NCBI RefSeq assembly: GCF_004193775.1
Contig: NC_041010.1
Coordinates: 46,055,562-46,119,561 of the forward strand
Length of the DNA stretch: 64,000 nt
Direction of reading: 5' to 3'
Source: Glycine soja
Lineage: Eukaryota; Streptophyta; Magnoliopsida; Fabales; Fabaceae
Below are positions 14,406-26,633 of this stretch, piece after piece. Under the pieces are notes generated by a model. That model did no database searches and was not told the origin of the DNA. It saw nothing but the letters and a program-made list of their open reading frames with translations. A program made the position numbers and the translations under genes. How positions within the stretch are numbered: the first letter of the stretch is position 1; every line of letters begins with the position of its first letter.

Positions 14406-17400
14406 TTTAATTAAAGTTCAGTTTCAACAACTAATTAGGCTTCATAAGCTTCAGCTTTTTCAAAAATCACTTATTCTAACTTATTACGTAACACATTAAG
14501 CTTGAGAAGTATGCCTAAATGCAGCACATCCAAATTAAATTCGTACCTAGCTAGTGAAGTGAGTGACCATCCCTCTATTAATAGCATAAAATTTAACCAT
14601 TTTCAAATTGAACTATCCAACTGAAAAATCGTTCATGTCTTTTAAGTTTGGTGTTTTAGGGATTGCAAATGTTGACCATTTGTTAATTTACCCCTACATG
14701 TGTGATAATAGATCATGCAACTAACAACTTACGGTGTCGTTCTAATGTGACAAATTTCAATATGATTGATTACAAAAATTATGGAATTTTATTTTAATGT
14801 TTTAATTATCAGATCAATTATGCTTTAATTATTTTAATTATGATTTAGTTATCATTTATTTTCAAACCGTCACAAGGTGTCTACCAATGTTATATATACG
14901 TCTTTCCTGAATCCAGACTCTGTTTTACTCACCAGATTCTCTTTCTAAAATATTTTATCTGAGAATTTTCTGTTTTATCTTGAAGGACTTAAGTAAAATA
15001 TCATAAAAAAATCCTTTAGGACAATATTCGTACAAGTCATTTTTTTTTTGTGATTTTCAGCATCATTTTCAACACTATTTGAGGATGACACCTCCATTAA
15101 ATAGGCTAGAGATGACAAATCTCACTCTTAGATGACACACCAAACTTTTAAAAGTCTCCAACAAATATGTTCTGGAACGTGAACACAAATTTTGCAAATA
15201 GGTGAAATTAGATCCTACACCTGATTTCCACAGTTGAACTCTCCCAACAAGATCTCAACATTATATAAGTAGCTAGACGAAACTTGATTTTTTAATTAAA
15301 TTTGAGACCCTGACTAACTTTTGGGGGAAAAATGTAGACATTACTAAGAAAACTAGTGGACCCTCGACCTACCTTATAAGCATTAGAAGTGAATACTTTA
15401 TGAGTAAGTATGGCAAACTACCTTAGATTGTCCCTTTCTAATTTTTATACCTGGAAAGCGGCATCTGTGTAATAATCGGGTGGCTAGTTTCCATCATATC
15501 ATGTCGGAATAAGAAATCCCAAAACTGAAGGGAAGTAAAATCAATTTCAGAAAACCACACCACACTATATATATAGCTATATAACATCCCGTGGTGAGCT
15601 TATAGCAAAACCATGACAAAACCCAAAAGGGAACTTTATTTGTTGGATTCTCTAAAGAGAAAGATGAGATATAGAGAAGCATGTACATTTTCAGCTGAAC
15701 TAAATTTTTTCTTAAGTAAGCCAACGGTGTCTTAGTTAATTGTGACTATATGCAATTTTTGCTTGCAATGTTTAGGCTTGATATAGTAGAGAGGATATAG
15801 TTTTTTTCTTTAGGCCAGGGAATTCCCATAAACACAGTTGTGAGACTAATCCCTTGAACCAATGATAGTGGTTAGGTAAAATTCTCTCTCCTAGATGATA
15901 ATTCTATGATAATGTAATATAAAGGAACATTTTTTTAATGTGAAACATCTAACTACTTAAGGTAATAAATGACCAAATAAACACATTTCAGCATCATTAC
16001 TTGGTTGCCTAAACCTTTAGTTTATCTTTTCTGTTTTTCTTCTATTGTTCCCTTTCTTGCTTTTCAAGATTAATACACATGATATAAAACAAACAAGCTA
16101 GAAAGAAAAAAAGGGGTTCTTCTTTTTTCTGTGTTACGCAGCTAGACATTATTACTTAGGGAGGGGAAACCAAACACCTTCTGTAGTGTGTGATGTAGGT
16201 TACCATATATTTAGCCAATGTGGCTCATTGCCATGATATCAACCTTTACCGATATATTATTCATGCAAGGAAGCAAAAAAGGAGTACCAATTTTAATCAA
16301 ATTGAAGTACTAAACAACCACCAAATCAAGGTAAAAAAAAAACTAAAAAGAACATGCACGGTCGTGTAAACAATCAAAACCTTGAAAAAGTAAGTAAGTT
16401 TCTTCTCAATTATTATACTGTTCAGCCTTTTTCGGATGTGGTGATTATTTCCTAATGCAATCAATTTATTTCCATGAAAAACAAAACACACCCATGTGAC
16501 AATATTAACTTTACATATCCTTGGACCTTGATGTTGCACAAGCAAAAAGGAAGGGGAAATATGACACAAAAACTTACAAATGTAAGGTAAACGAGAAGAA
16601 CTGAATCACAAAACCAAGGCAGAAACTTAGTTACACTATCAAATCAAAATAATAACGCAAAGTCTTGTAATCTAGAGGCATGAAAGGACCAAGAACCCAA
16701 ATCAGGAACTAAAAGAACACTCCATATTAGCATACAGTCCTAGCTACAAGCACATGAATGTCCTTATAAGGACAAACATGAGGGACATCACTTTTATCAT
16801 ATTTTCCGCTCCACCTTATAAGTACATATACATCTATGCTAAGCAACATGTATCTAGCATCAAATTCATGGGCTTTTGGGGAATCCTTCAGGCCTTCACC
16901 TTCTTCTACTTCCTTAATTTCATCATGTCAGGATTCAGTACATTTTATCATATACTCATAAACCTATATAATTAGTAATCAAAGCCCATGGAATAAAATC
17001 ACCTCATTTTTGTACTTGTGCTAGAAACTTGTTGAGAAAGAAAGAGTCACATTTGAAATATAAACCCTATTACTATTAGCTTCTTAAAATCACATTCAAA
17101 ATGTAAAAACTAACATTCAAGATGTGGCCATGGAACCAAGCATACTAAATAATTTAAGGAAGGAAAAAACTTTTAGTTTAATATTGGATGACACCCAACA
17201 AGGAGGGGTATAACTATAATGGCTTCTGCACTTCTCTAGTTTTTTATTGTTTCTTTTATTATATATTTTTAACTTCATTTTTATATTCTTTAAAATAATA
17301 CTTTAGAGAACCAATTTTGGCATATTTAATTTAAAGAGTGAAGTTTTTACACATGAAATGATGATTAGAATTCAAGCGGAGATGACGTTCTTATTAGCTC

Positions 17401-18525
17401 ATATTAATTATAGAATGAGATAGCTCATATTTTTGTCTAAAATTTTCGTAACATCTAGCAATAGCCTATTTAAAAAGAAAATAAACCTATTTTGATCGAA
17501 GATCGATCACTGATGTTTTTATTCTCCATTAGTTCCTTATAAATTAAATCGAATTTTGTAATTGAGGCCAATTTTAATTTGCAGGATATTGAATTATAAA
17601 AATTAATATAAGAGGAATTATAAGACAGCAGTTAAGAAACAAAATTATAAAATCATTTTAATTTGGAGAGCACACGCACTTGGGAAAGCATAGGGTTTGT
17701 GAAATTTCCCTTTTTGTAGAGCTTTTGATGGTCGGAGCAGGAGAAATAAAGGGTTTATTCAATGCTCTATGTGCTCCAAGTTGAAGGTCCTTTCATTCCC
17801 CTTCTTTGATTATATGATAGCTGCTTGCTTAGGTGTGAACATTTGACTGTGTTGTTTTAAAACCTCCTTTTGAGAGTATTTTGTGATTATGCTTGTCGCT
17901 ATTTAATTTAATGCATGAACAACTTTTTTTGGGACAAGAAAATGCCAACCACTAATTTCTGCATGTATAAGAACCCCTTTTTTTGTTGTTGTTTTAGGCT
18001 ACATAACATCCAAGAAAACCAACAAACAGAAAAGGCCAAGAAATTGACCCAATTCTACAATGCCCAAAACTGTAGGCTATTAATCTTGCAACACTATTAT
18101 TATATTCTGCACCTCCTATTATATTTTAGAGAGATTATTCCGAAATATATAATTATATTTTGGAATGGATTCCTCGAAATATAATGGAAAGTTCCAAATT
18201 CAATAGTAAAAATGCAGGAAATAAATGCCAAAAATGTAATGCACTTTTGCTTGCGTGTTTTGTACGTGCATTGTATCAATTTTTTTCGTGGAAGCTATAA
18301 GGAGCTGCTTCCATTTTATGTGAATAATGCATCACAAAATTTAAACCAAACTTGCTAGTAGAAGGATAACGTGGTTTTAGAGGTTTCTGACTCTGGAAAT
18401 AGGAAGGTGGCTGCAGTATGCTGGCTTGAGGGTTGCAAATATGGTTTTAGGGTAGCTCGGTTGTAAAACCAGTCATAAGAAACAAGAAGAAATATGTGAG
18501 ACTTTCTATAAAGTGGATTTTAATG

Positions 18526-19338
18526 GTTTAGTTTGACTAGCTTATAAGGTAGTATGTTTTATCTACAAGTAGGGTCAGATCCAGAAATTCATCGGAGGGG
18601 ACTGATTATTATTTTTTAATTATTTAGATATTTGACTTCTGACAAATAATAATTTTTACAAAAAATATTTACTAGTTTTTGTAATTTTTATTTCAAATAA
18701 AAAACAGAATAGAACTTTTTATCACAAAAAAATATTTCAAAAGATAAATGTATGCGTGTGTTTATAATATAATATAATATAGTATTTATTATTATTATTT
18801 AATATATGTTAAATTTTTAATTGATTGTACCTATAGATATTATATTCCCTTAAGAATTATTCTTCTTATTAGTTTTTTAGGAAACAATTTTATTAAAAGC
18901 TAAGTTTAGAACACGAGTGTTCAAACTTATCAAATGGAACATTATAGAGATAGTTACCAACAAAAATCATAAATTAATTTCCTTAACAAATATAGTATCC
19001 TCCGGCCTATCCCTTACAACCAAATTAAAAAAAATGCTAGGAAATTACCCACCAGTCCAATCCTTGACCCTTATCTAGAAACTATAAATATAATAAATTA
19101 ATTATATGCTGCATGTGTTTCTGACGTACCAATAAAATAATAAATCATATTATTCTTACTAGTTAAAGAGCATCGAAAATTTCTATTTTTCCAAGCTTGT
19201 ATCAGCAATTTCATGCTATTCCCATATACATTTTGCATTGGTGGTACTTCTTAGTATGCATGAAGTTCAGAAGGAGGGGGGCTTGGGCCCTGCTGCCCCC
19301 ATGGGTCCGTCTCTGTCTATAAGCAAGTCAAACTAAAC
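18526..19338. mobile_element. Nested non-autonomous elements
   Basis: The outer arms at 18526-18546 and 19318-19338 are inverted copies beginning GTTTAGTTTGACT, with 20 of 21 positions paired. Between them lies an element whose ends read GGGTCAGATCCAGAAATT on the left and GGGTCCGTCTCTG on the right. Similar C/G-rich ends are typical of hAT-like plant elements. The inner element appears flanked by CTACAAGTA and CTATAAGCA (18563-18571 and 19317-19325; 7 of 9 match). My reading is an older MITE split by a later transposon. The class assignment is tentative. Confidence 0.4.
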
Positions 19339-20517
19339 TATTAAAGTGTGTTGTCAAACACACTCTTGTAATTAAAATACAACTTATAATTTTAAAGAGT
19401 TTTTGAATTAAATCTGTCAAACAGTTTTTTTTTTACTTTATTTTTTAAGCTTTTATCTTAAACTGTAACTTTAAAGTAGCTTTTTATAAAACATTAAACT
19501 AAATATAACCATACAAGTTCAGCTAGCCACACCATACATATTCTGTTTGATCCACACATGTGATTACAAAGCCCAATCAACTTGTAGGTTTAGGCTTTGA
19601 TTGGATAGTTTGGGCTTTAGTCTTCTTGGGCTGGGGTTTAGTTCAATTTCCTTAGGATATTTGTTTCTTACATCCAATAGTTCCTATTGTATTTCAATAA
19701 ATCCATTCCAAAATTTAAAATGTAATTTTATATTTTGAATGAACATTTTAAAATACAATGAAAGATGGGAAATACAAATAAAGAGGCATAAGATTCAAAT
19801 GTCTCTCCTTCTTTAACTTAACATTGACTTTTTTGCTTTTCTCTCTCTGTCTTTTTTTGTTTTTATTAAGCAAAACTTGAGACTATTGTTAAAGCCAGAA
19901 TAATTATGCATCACATTGAATTTGAAAACAAAATAAATTGTTATTCATCCATTTAATTAAGATGCATTTAATCCAACCCAAATATTTTATTTTAAACAAT
20001 TGAATAAATTAAATTGAATTTTACATGAATGACAAGAAACATATAATGGACAAATAGATTTTTTATATTAAAAATATATTATTTCCCCAACTATGAGCTG
20101 AACAAATCACCATTACACGTGGAAAAGAAGGAATCAAATTTAGTGTATTTATGAAAAAATTACAAGAGGGAATTAAACAGTATAAATTTCTGATTCGTAT
20201 TTTAAGTTTGATTTATAAGATAAAATATAATTTGTCTTAATTTTATTGAATGATTACATTTAACTTCTCCGAACGCAAAAATGGAGGGTACATGGATTTA
20301 TTTTCTTTTAAATTTTTTAAAGAATAGTTTTTTTTTATTTCGAAAGAATAAAACTTTTGTACAATAAAAAATAAAATGAAAATTTATATTAAAAGTAATA
20401 TAATAAAAATTGAAAAAGCTTTAAATTAAATTACATTTTTTTAAAATACGTTATTCGTTCTTCTTCTTTATTTCTTTCGTTGCCGTTTCACTCCATCAGT
20501 ACAGTCACCTAGCGTTT

Positions 20518-20525
20518 AACCCTAG
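20518..20525 (+). promoter_or_regulatory. Telo-box-like motif upstream of uL22m
   Basis: The motif AACCCTAG lies about 100 bp upstream of the putative 5' UTR splice donor. It resembles the AAACCCTA telo-box common in promoters of plant ribosomal-protein genes. Position and gene class agree, but the function is inferred. Confidence 0.4.
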
Positions 20526-20617
20526 AGTTTTGGTTTGGCCTTGCTTCTCTTCTCTTCTTATTTCCCACAAAATCATTTCACAAAGAGAAGAGACAGTGGA
20601 TCGCGGTTTCATTTCAG

Positions 20618-20752
20618 GTACTTTTTTTTTTTTTTGTGAATTTCAATTACGTAGCATTTCCATGCACCATTGTTTTCTCTCTGTGCTGAAACACGAGCAC
20701 TAGTGCATTCATTTTCTCAATGGAGTAACTGACTAACTTTACTATTCTACAG
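20618..20752 (+). other. Probable 5' UTR intron of uL22m
   Basis: The context TTTCAG|GTACTT, followed by a T-rich stretch and then ATTCTACAG|ACCAAAG seven bases before the ATG, fits a short GT-AG intron in the leader. No transcript was available to confirm it. Confidence 0.45.
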
Positions 20753-20759
20753 ACCAAAG

Positions 20760-23700
20760 ATGGTGCAGTGGCAGAGACACGTTTTCCCCTTTCTTCGCCA
20801 CATTCACAAGCGAGCAGTGGAACCCCACGCCACCCATTCTGCTCCAAGCCTTGTAATTTCTCGCTTAGCCTCTTCTCTTTCACAAGGTTAAGACTTTTCC
20901 CACTTCCCCTTTTGATGTTTTCACTTTTGGGGTATTAGTCAAGTGAAATTTGTGACTTTTAAGGGGTTCATTAGCATTAAACCTTGCTTTGGTATTGTAG
21001 GTCAGTTAGGAAGGAGAACATGGACAACAACAACTTTGCCCTGTTTCTCTAGACCCATTTTTCTCGGTTTCCAACATCAGGTAAAAAATTGTGTTTCGAT
21101 TGCATGATCATCACTTTGTCCCCACGATGGAAGCACGGAATCACATGTCAAGTAGCCTAGTCACTTCACCTGTACTAGCGTACTGTAGTAGTTAACTAAT
21201 GGAAGGGGTAGCAATTGTGGTAAATCTTCATAGAGAACTTATACCACAGAAAAACAAAATACAGTTTCAGTGAAAACGGTAGGAGCTAATTGTCTGACAT
21301 TCCCAGGGAAATATGAAAAATAAAATGTTGCATAGAAACCAAACCTCTTCCAGCATTCAGGAAAACTTGAAAAGCTTATCTTCTTGCATGACTATGGTCC
21401 TCAAAGTAGTCATGCATATCTCAGGGAACACCAGTTTGTTTACATAAGATAGCGTCTTTGTTTGACCACCCCGACTATAGTTGCAAACTTTGTCAACTTT
21501 GCCCTTGTTATTTTCTCCACTGTTTTGGGTGCCTATTGGAAAGTATCCATTATCCAGCAAAGTTTTGGGTAAAAGACATCTCATTTCAGCCTTCTGTAAA
21601 CATAAAACAAAGAAACAGAAAGTATAATTACAGAAGGATGAAATTTCAGTATGCATAACCAGTCTTCCTTTTGTGTTTTCTTCAGGGTGACCGTATTTCC
21701 TGGGAATCTCACTTTTGGTATCTTAATCATAGCAAAGCTCAATGCTTACAATCTCTCCTAGAATATGTCAATCTTTCATTTGTTACAGTTAGGAGAATTT
21801 GGATTCTGGACCTTTCTAGTGGTTTCTCTAATTTGGATTCTTTCATGTCTTAACTCATTTTCCTAATTGAGAAAAGTTCACCATTGATAAATTTATTTGA
21901 AAATTCAAAGTTCCTTCTATGGAGAAGGCTTTTGCTTGGACTGAGGGATTGAATGGAATCAATAGTAGTGATTCTTGCATGATCAAATCTGATGTAGTTA
22001 TATTTTTAATTTTACATTGTTTGATTGCTAATCTTTTGTAGAATAGCTATGAAACTTGGATACCTCTTTTATTCAAAGTGTTGCCGTGTTGGACAAATCC
22101 GGACACTTTTTTGACACTGTCCAACACCGACACACCCGGATACTTGTTTCAGTTGTTTGACACTTGTCTGACACTTCTTATTAGGCGTCTTATTAAAAAA
22201 TTACTTTTTGTTGGCTTGAACACTCAAGCCGTCACTTATACACAACTAATACACTTGAAAAAATATAGAAGGTTGGTTTAAAAAGATGAATATACCATCA
22301 ATTTAGATATTTTGTTGTATGTTACTCATATTTCATTTAATTAGAATCTCTATGTTTTTGTGTGTATGTGGTGTCCTCGTATCCTACATTTTAGACATTA
22401 GCTGTGTCAAAGTGTCCGTGTCAAAGTCTGTGCTTCATAGTAGAATAGCTGAATAGGCTCTTTCTTGGACTTTGTGATCATACTTAAATTATGTTTTGAG
22501 ATTTAAATTAACAAGTTTGTTCATATTTATCTTCCAACTCATTTTACAACCTTGGGGCATACTAAGCCAGTGTTATAAATATTATATATATGTGTGTGTG
22601 TGTGTGGATTGTTGTTGCTACTCTTATCATACCCTCTTTTAACTTCATCCTTTGGTGTTCTCCATTTCAGGGAATTTCAAGTTCTGCTAACTTGCTGGCA
22701 AATTCATCTGAGGAAACACCTGTTTTGTCACCTTTAGTCCCAGTTTCATTATTGGGTAGTTCAAAAGGTGAAGACCAGAAGCAGAAAGTTGTTACTAAGC
22801 AAGAAAAAGTTCAAGCGGTATTAAAGGCAATAAAACAGGTTTGAGATGCCTTATCACTGATCGTGATTGATTGCTTTTGGTTTTCAAGTTGGTTTTCTTA
22901 CATTAAGGGCATGCTTGATAAACCTGAAAAGTTTTACATTGAATGTATTATTTTTGAAAAAATTCTAATTTTAAGAGTTGACTAGTGCAGCAAAGAAAAC
23001 CTACAGCATTTTGTATATCAAACATGACAACCAAAGTTTCCTATAACACTGCACTAAATTTTAATTTATTTTATTTTATCTTATTTCCTGTTTGTGACTC
23101 TTTGATATGTGAAATCACAAGGAGCTTAACTAATCCAACTCAGGTTAGGTGGACCCATTTAAGGGGATAAAACTTTCCTAGTGCCTATTTTTTCTATTAA
23201 CAAAGCTCAAACTTAATACCTTATTTAAATGAAACTAATCTTGTCACTTTTGGAACAATAGATGTTAACTTTTGGTGTTATCTTGATAGAGCATTTATTT
23301 TATTTAATTTTAACTTGCTAATCACATTTCTAGTATGCATGCTAAAGTGAACATAAGTATCATCACAAGTATGTTCAGCTTAGCAATAACATAAATATTG
23401 AAAAATTACAATGTTTTGTTACATTTATGTGGTGCCACTGCCTAGCTACTTGCTAAGAAACTTCTGTGTTTTAACCAGCATGATATTTTGCAGAAAAGTT
23501 GGCATCTAATTTTTTAGCCATTGAAATGCCTTCCCTGGTTTGCTGTGGAAAATGTCTTAATTTATGGTTTAAGAATGGTCTGATTAATATCTGACTAGTT
23601 GCACTTTTTACATACCTTGTTTTCTATGGTATTTTAGAGTCCAAAGAAGGTCAACTTGGTTGCTGCTCTGGTTCGTGGTATGCTTGTTAAAGATGCATTG

Positions 23701-24562
23701 ATGCAGTTGGAATTGACAATAAAACGAGCAGCAAAAACTGTATATCAGGTAGTAACACTAGGTATTTTCATTGTCACCTCATTGGACAAGCTTGCAAAAT
23801 CTATAGTTTTAATTGCTTTCAAAGTTCCTCTGTGAATGCATCAGGTTTTGGTAATAAAAAAATTCAACTCATTCTTTGCCCCCTCCCCTAGCTCTTTTAC
23901 TTTTTGTCATTGATCTCAAGGACCAGGTTTTCAATGAGGTTATATAAATTTTTACATGGGACAATGTCATGACAGTGAGTAAGAAGGCTATTTTATTACC
24001 TTCTATAGGGTAAAGCAAAATTGAACGCATTTGTTTTAAAACCCTACACGTTGCAGGTTATTCATTCAGCCCGAGCAAATGCCTCTCACAATCATGGGTT
24101 AGATCCAGAACGACTCATTGTTGGTAATATTTTGAAGTTCATAATTATTAGAAGTGAAATTGTTTTGTTACATGATTTACAATTGTATACGGCATTGTTT
24201 AATCCGTGTAGACGACTACATCTAGGGGGAAAAGGCTTAGTTGTTCTATCTCTGATGATGCTGCAATCTTGTTTCTTACAGTGGAAGCATTTGTAGGAAA
24301 GGGGTTTTACAAAAAGAGACTTTGGCCCCATGCTAAAGGAAAATCGTCGCTTAGAGTAAGACCAGAATGCAGGCTAACAGTTGTAGTAAGAGAGATAACT
24401 GCTGAAGAAGAGGCAGAGATTGCTAGGCTGAGGGTCCACAACTTCAAGAAACGCACCAAGCGTCAGCAACGACTTGTGCCTCATCAGCTCATTGTGTCCA
24501 ATCCTATTTGGGGCCGCAAAAACAAATCTAGTGGTAAAAACTTGAGTGCTACACCTGCATAA
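20760..24562 (+). CDS. Large ribosomal subunit protein uL22m, mitochondrial
   Basis: Six exons (20760-20886, 21001-21080, 22671-22838, 23638-23748, 24057-24123, 24282-24562) splice in frame at GT-AG sites into 277 aa. Residues 1 to about 60 are Arg/Ser/Thr-rich with few acidic residues, as in a mitochondrial presequence. The L22/L17 fold occupies about residues 113-235, with the family blocks SPKKVNLVAALVRG, SARANASHNHGL and the loop LWPHAKGKSSLRVRPECRLT, the Arg/Lys-rich hairpin that reaches the exit tunnel. A basic tail follows. The protein binds 23S-type rRNA and helps shape the peptide exit tunnel of the mitoribosome. The presequence favours mitochondria; cytosolic L17 and the plastid-encoded rpl22 differ in architecture. 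Intron 2 (21081-22670) is long and holds a TIR element. Confidence 0.93.
22047..22440. mobile_element. TIR element with 8-bp target duplication in uL22m intron 2
   Basis: The 394-bp element begins CTATGAA and ends TTCATAG, an inverted pair. It is bracketed by TAGAATAG at 22039-22046 and 22441-22448. The interior is unusual: it repeats GACAC/GTGTC words near both ends (GACACTTTTTTGACACTG, GTGTCCGTGTCAAAGTC). An 8-bp duplication suggests the hAT superfamily, but the terminal repeat is short and a Mutator-type origin is possible. There is no open frame of note. Confidence 0.6.
22591..22606 (+). repeat. (TG)8 microsatellite in uL22m intron 2
   Basis: A TG run follows a short AT run, about 65 bp before the exon 3 acceptor. 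Confidence 0.9.
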
Positions 24563-25089
24563 GCTGAGCTTTTGCTTGTTTCCATGCTTATGTCATTTTT
24601 CGTGTATGGAAACAGTTGAGAAATATATGTCTGTCCCTTGTTGCAGATGATAGAATTTTGTACTGGATCATGTTTAGTATTGTTCTCATTTATTAGCTTA
24701 TTTTTCTTCCTACTAGGTACTATAAAGAATGTCTTGTTCAATCACCAGCATGAATCTCCTCTTGTTTTGTGGGGAAGTATAAACATATGTTTTTTTTATT
24801 TTTATTTTTAAATAAAGGCGTATTCTTGCAAGTTGCATCATTTAACGTGGTGTGCTTTAATTATTTGCTAAATGTTACTTAGTCTTATGTTTAGGTTTTA
24901 ATACATTAAGTTCTTCAAAAGTATCATTTTTCATTTTGGTGTTTTCTTCAAGTTTTTGTTAAATACTGTTCACACTGTTGTTGTTTTGATTTTTAACCGT
25001 CATTATTTTTTTTTCCTATTCATCTTGTTGGAACCACATTAACAATTACGATGCGGGCACCCTCCACCCCACAAACCCAGATCTGTGAC

Positions 25090-25397
25090 CACCTCCCCCA
25101 ACTCTGACGGCCTCTCCTTGCTGGCTCTCAAAGTCACGGTGGATTCCAACCCCGCCGACGTTCTTTCTTCCTGGTCGGAAACTGGCCCGGATTGTCTTGC
25201 TTCGGCGACAAAGTGACCCAAATTTCTCTTCCAAACAAGACCTCATCGGTTACATCCCAACCGGACTAGGCTTCTTAACATCCCTCAGAAGACCAAACCT
25301 TCCCTACAACAACTTCTCAAACGCGATTTTCCCATCTTTCTTCAACGTCCTCGACCTCTCTCACAACACTCTTTCCCGGTTCCCTCCCTACAGTCAA
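25090..25397 (+). pseudogene. Truncated LRR receptor-kinase fragment
   Basis: Conceptual frames read NSDGLSLLALK and VLSSWSET, then GYIPTGLGFLTSLRR, LPYNNFSNAI and VLDLSHNTLS. These are the N-terminal cap and first leucine-rich repeats of a plant LRR receptor-like kinase. The pieces lie in different frames: a TGA follows the ASATK segment, and an indel separates SLPNKT from the GYIP block. The paired cysteine motif of the cap is damaged. The homology stops near 25397 with no transmembrane or kinase part. It is relatively GC-rich against its AT-rich surroundings. It begins about 530 bp after the uL22m stop. This is a dead partial copy, probably a duplication fragment. Confidence 0.85.
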
Positions 25398-26607
25398 AAG
25401 CTTAATATGCTAAAATAACATTTAACCTTAATTATTTATAATATCCGGATTCTTGAGCGTTGAAATGAGTGGTATGAAGTGTAAGTTTGGTTTCATAATA
25501 GAAAAATAGTAGGATGAGTGTGTACAAGACCTACAAGCCCGTTCTGTTGTTCTCATGCAAGCCGACAAACTTGAACCGCCTTTGTTTTGTGAGATTATGA
25601 TATCTGTTATTTATCTCTGTCTGCATTTTAAGGCTTTCAGAGTTCAGGCCATTTTCATTACGGCATTACCCATAAAAAATGCACATTTCTATTTCTTTTC
25701 ACCTGCATCTGATATGTGGCAATTGAATCTAATAGTAAAGTTACTTGAAGCAGTAACACAATATTCTCTTCTTTTATTTTATTAATAAAATTATCTTTGG
25801 TGTTAGTTATAATGTGTTTAATGGATATTTGGTAACTTCAATAGATATTAACGTTATAAGAGTGTTTCAGTCGAAGGGATAAGTTGAATCTGTATTGTTT
25901 ACCTAAAATTTTGTCTATATTTTACCTATAAAATGATTTATTTGTATGATCTTTTGATTTTGGAAGTGAGTTGCTATTTTTTTTTATCAGCAGCTAGCTC
26001 TACGTTAGCATTACATAGATATCTTACTTCAATATATATATACATGCAATCTGCACCAACATATATTTCACCAAAAAATGAAGTGGCTAGTAATTGATGT
26101 AAATACTTAATGTGGCAAAAATTAAAATACACAAAGGTCTAAGAAAATAAAAGTTAGGATACTCAAATAGTAGTGATACAATTTGTTAATTCTATAATAT
26201 ATAGAAAATGAAAAGAAAAATCTGCACACCCTTATCTAGTTATCTTCTGGAATTTAGGAAACATATTTCTGGCAATAATAGAGTAGCTGTCTCAATTTTA
26301 TCTTCTTTCTTTTTTTGTGCAATCTCAGTAGACAAATCAAGCCGGCAAACTAAAAAGGCATCAGAGAATTAAGGATAAGTGTAGCAAATCCGAGGCAAAG
26401 AAAAATGAAATCTTTATACCTTAACTAGCAGAATTGGGCAACCTCCAATATATAAAATTTCATGCTACGGATCACATGATCAGGCCCTTTTCTTTGTACC
26501 TCCTCTTAAAGAGGAAAGGGAAAGTCACTATAAACTAAAATGAGAATTATAAAGTATTTTACTTATTTAATAACTAAGGAAATAGTGGTAACAGTAAGAG
26601 ATCATGT

Positions 26608-26633
26608 TTATATATATATATATATATATATAT
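26608..26633. repeat. (TA)n microsatellite
   Basis: About 13 TA units in intergenic DNA. Confidence 0.9.

Larger units (their letters stand above)
7400..20450. other. Long intergenic region, no gene recognised
   Basis: About 13 kb of AT-rich DNA has no frame that I can relate to a protein. It contains a G14 run at 8637-8650, a MITE-like element at 14088-14405, a nested element at 18526-19338, and a 16-bp perfect palindrome (TGTCCTTATAAGGACA) at 16758-16773. The strongly AT-rich stretch at about 13120-13620 has inverted-repeat ends (TTGTAATTGTGATTTTT type) like common legume Mutator-type MITEs. I see no tRNA or rRNA gene. Confidence 0.6.
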
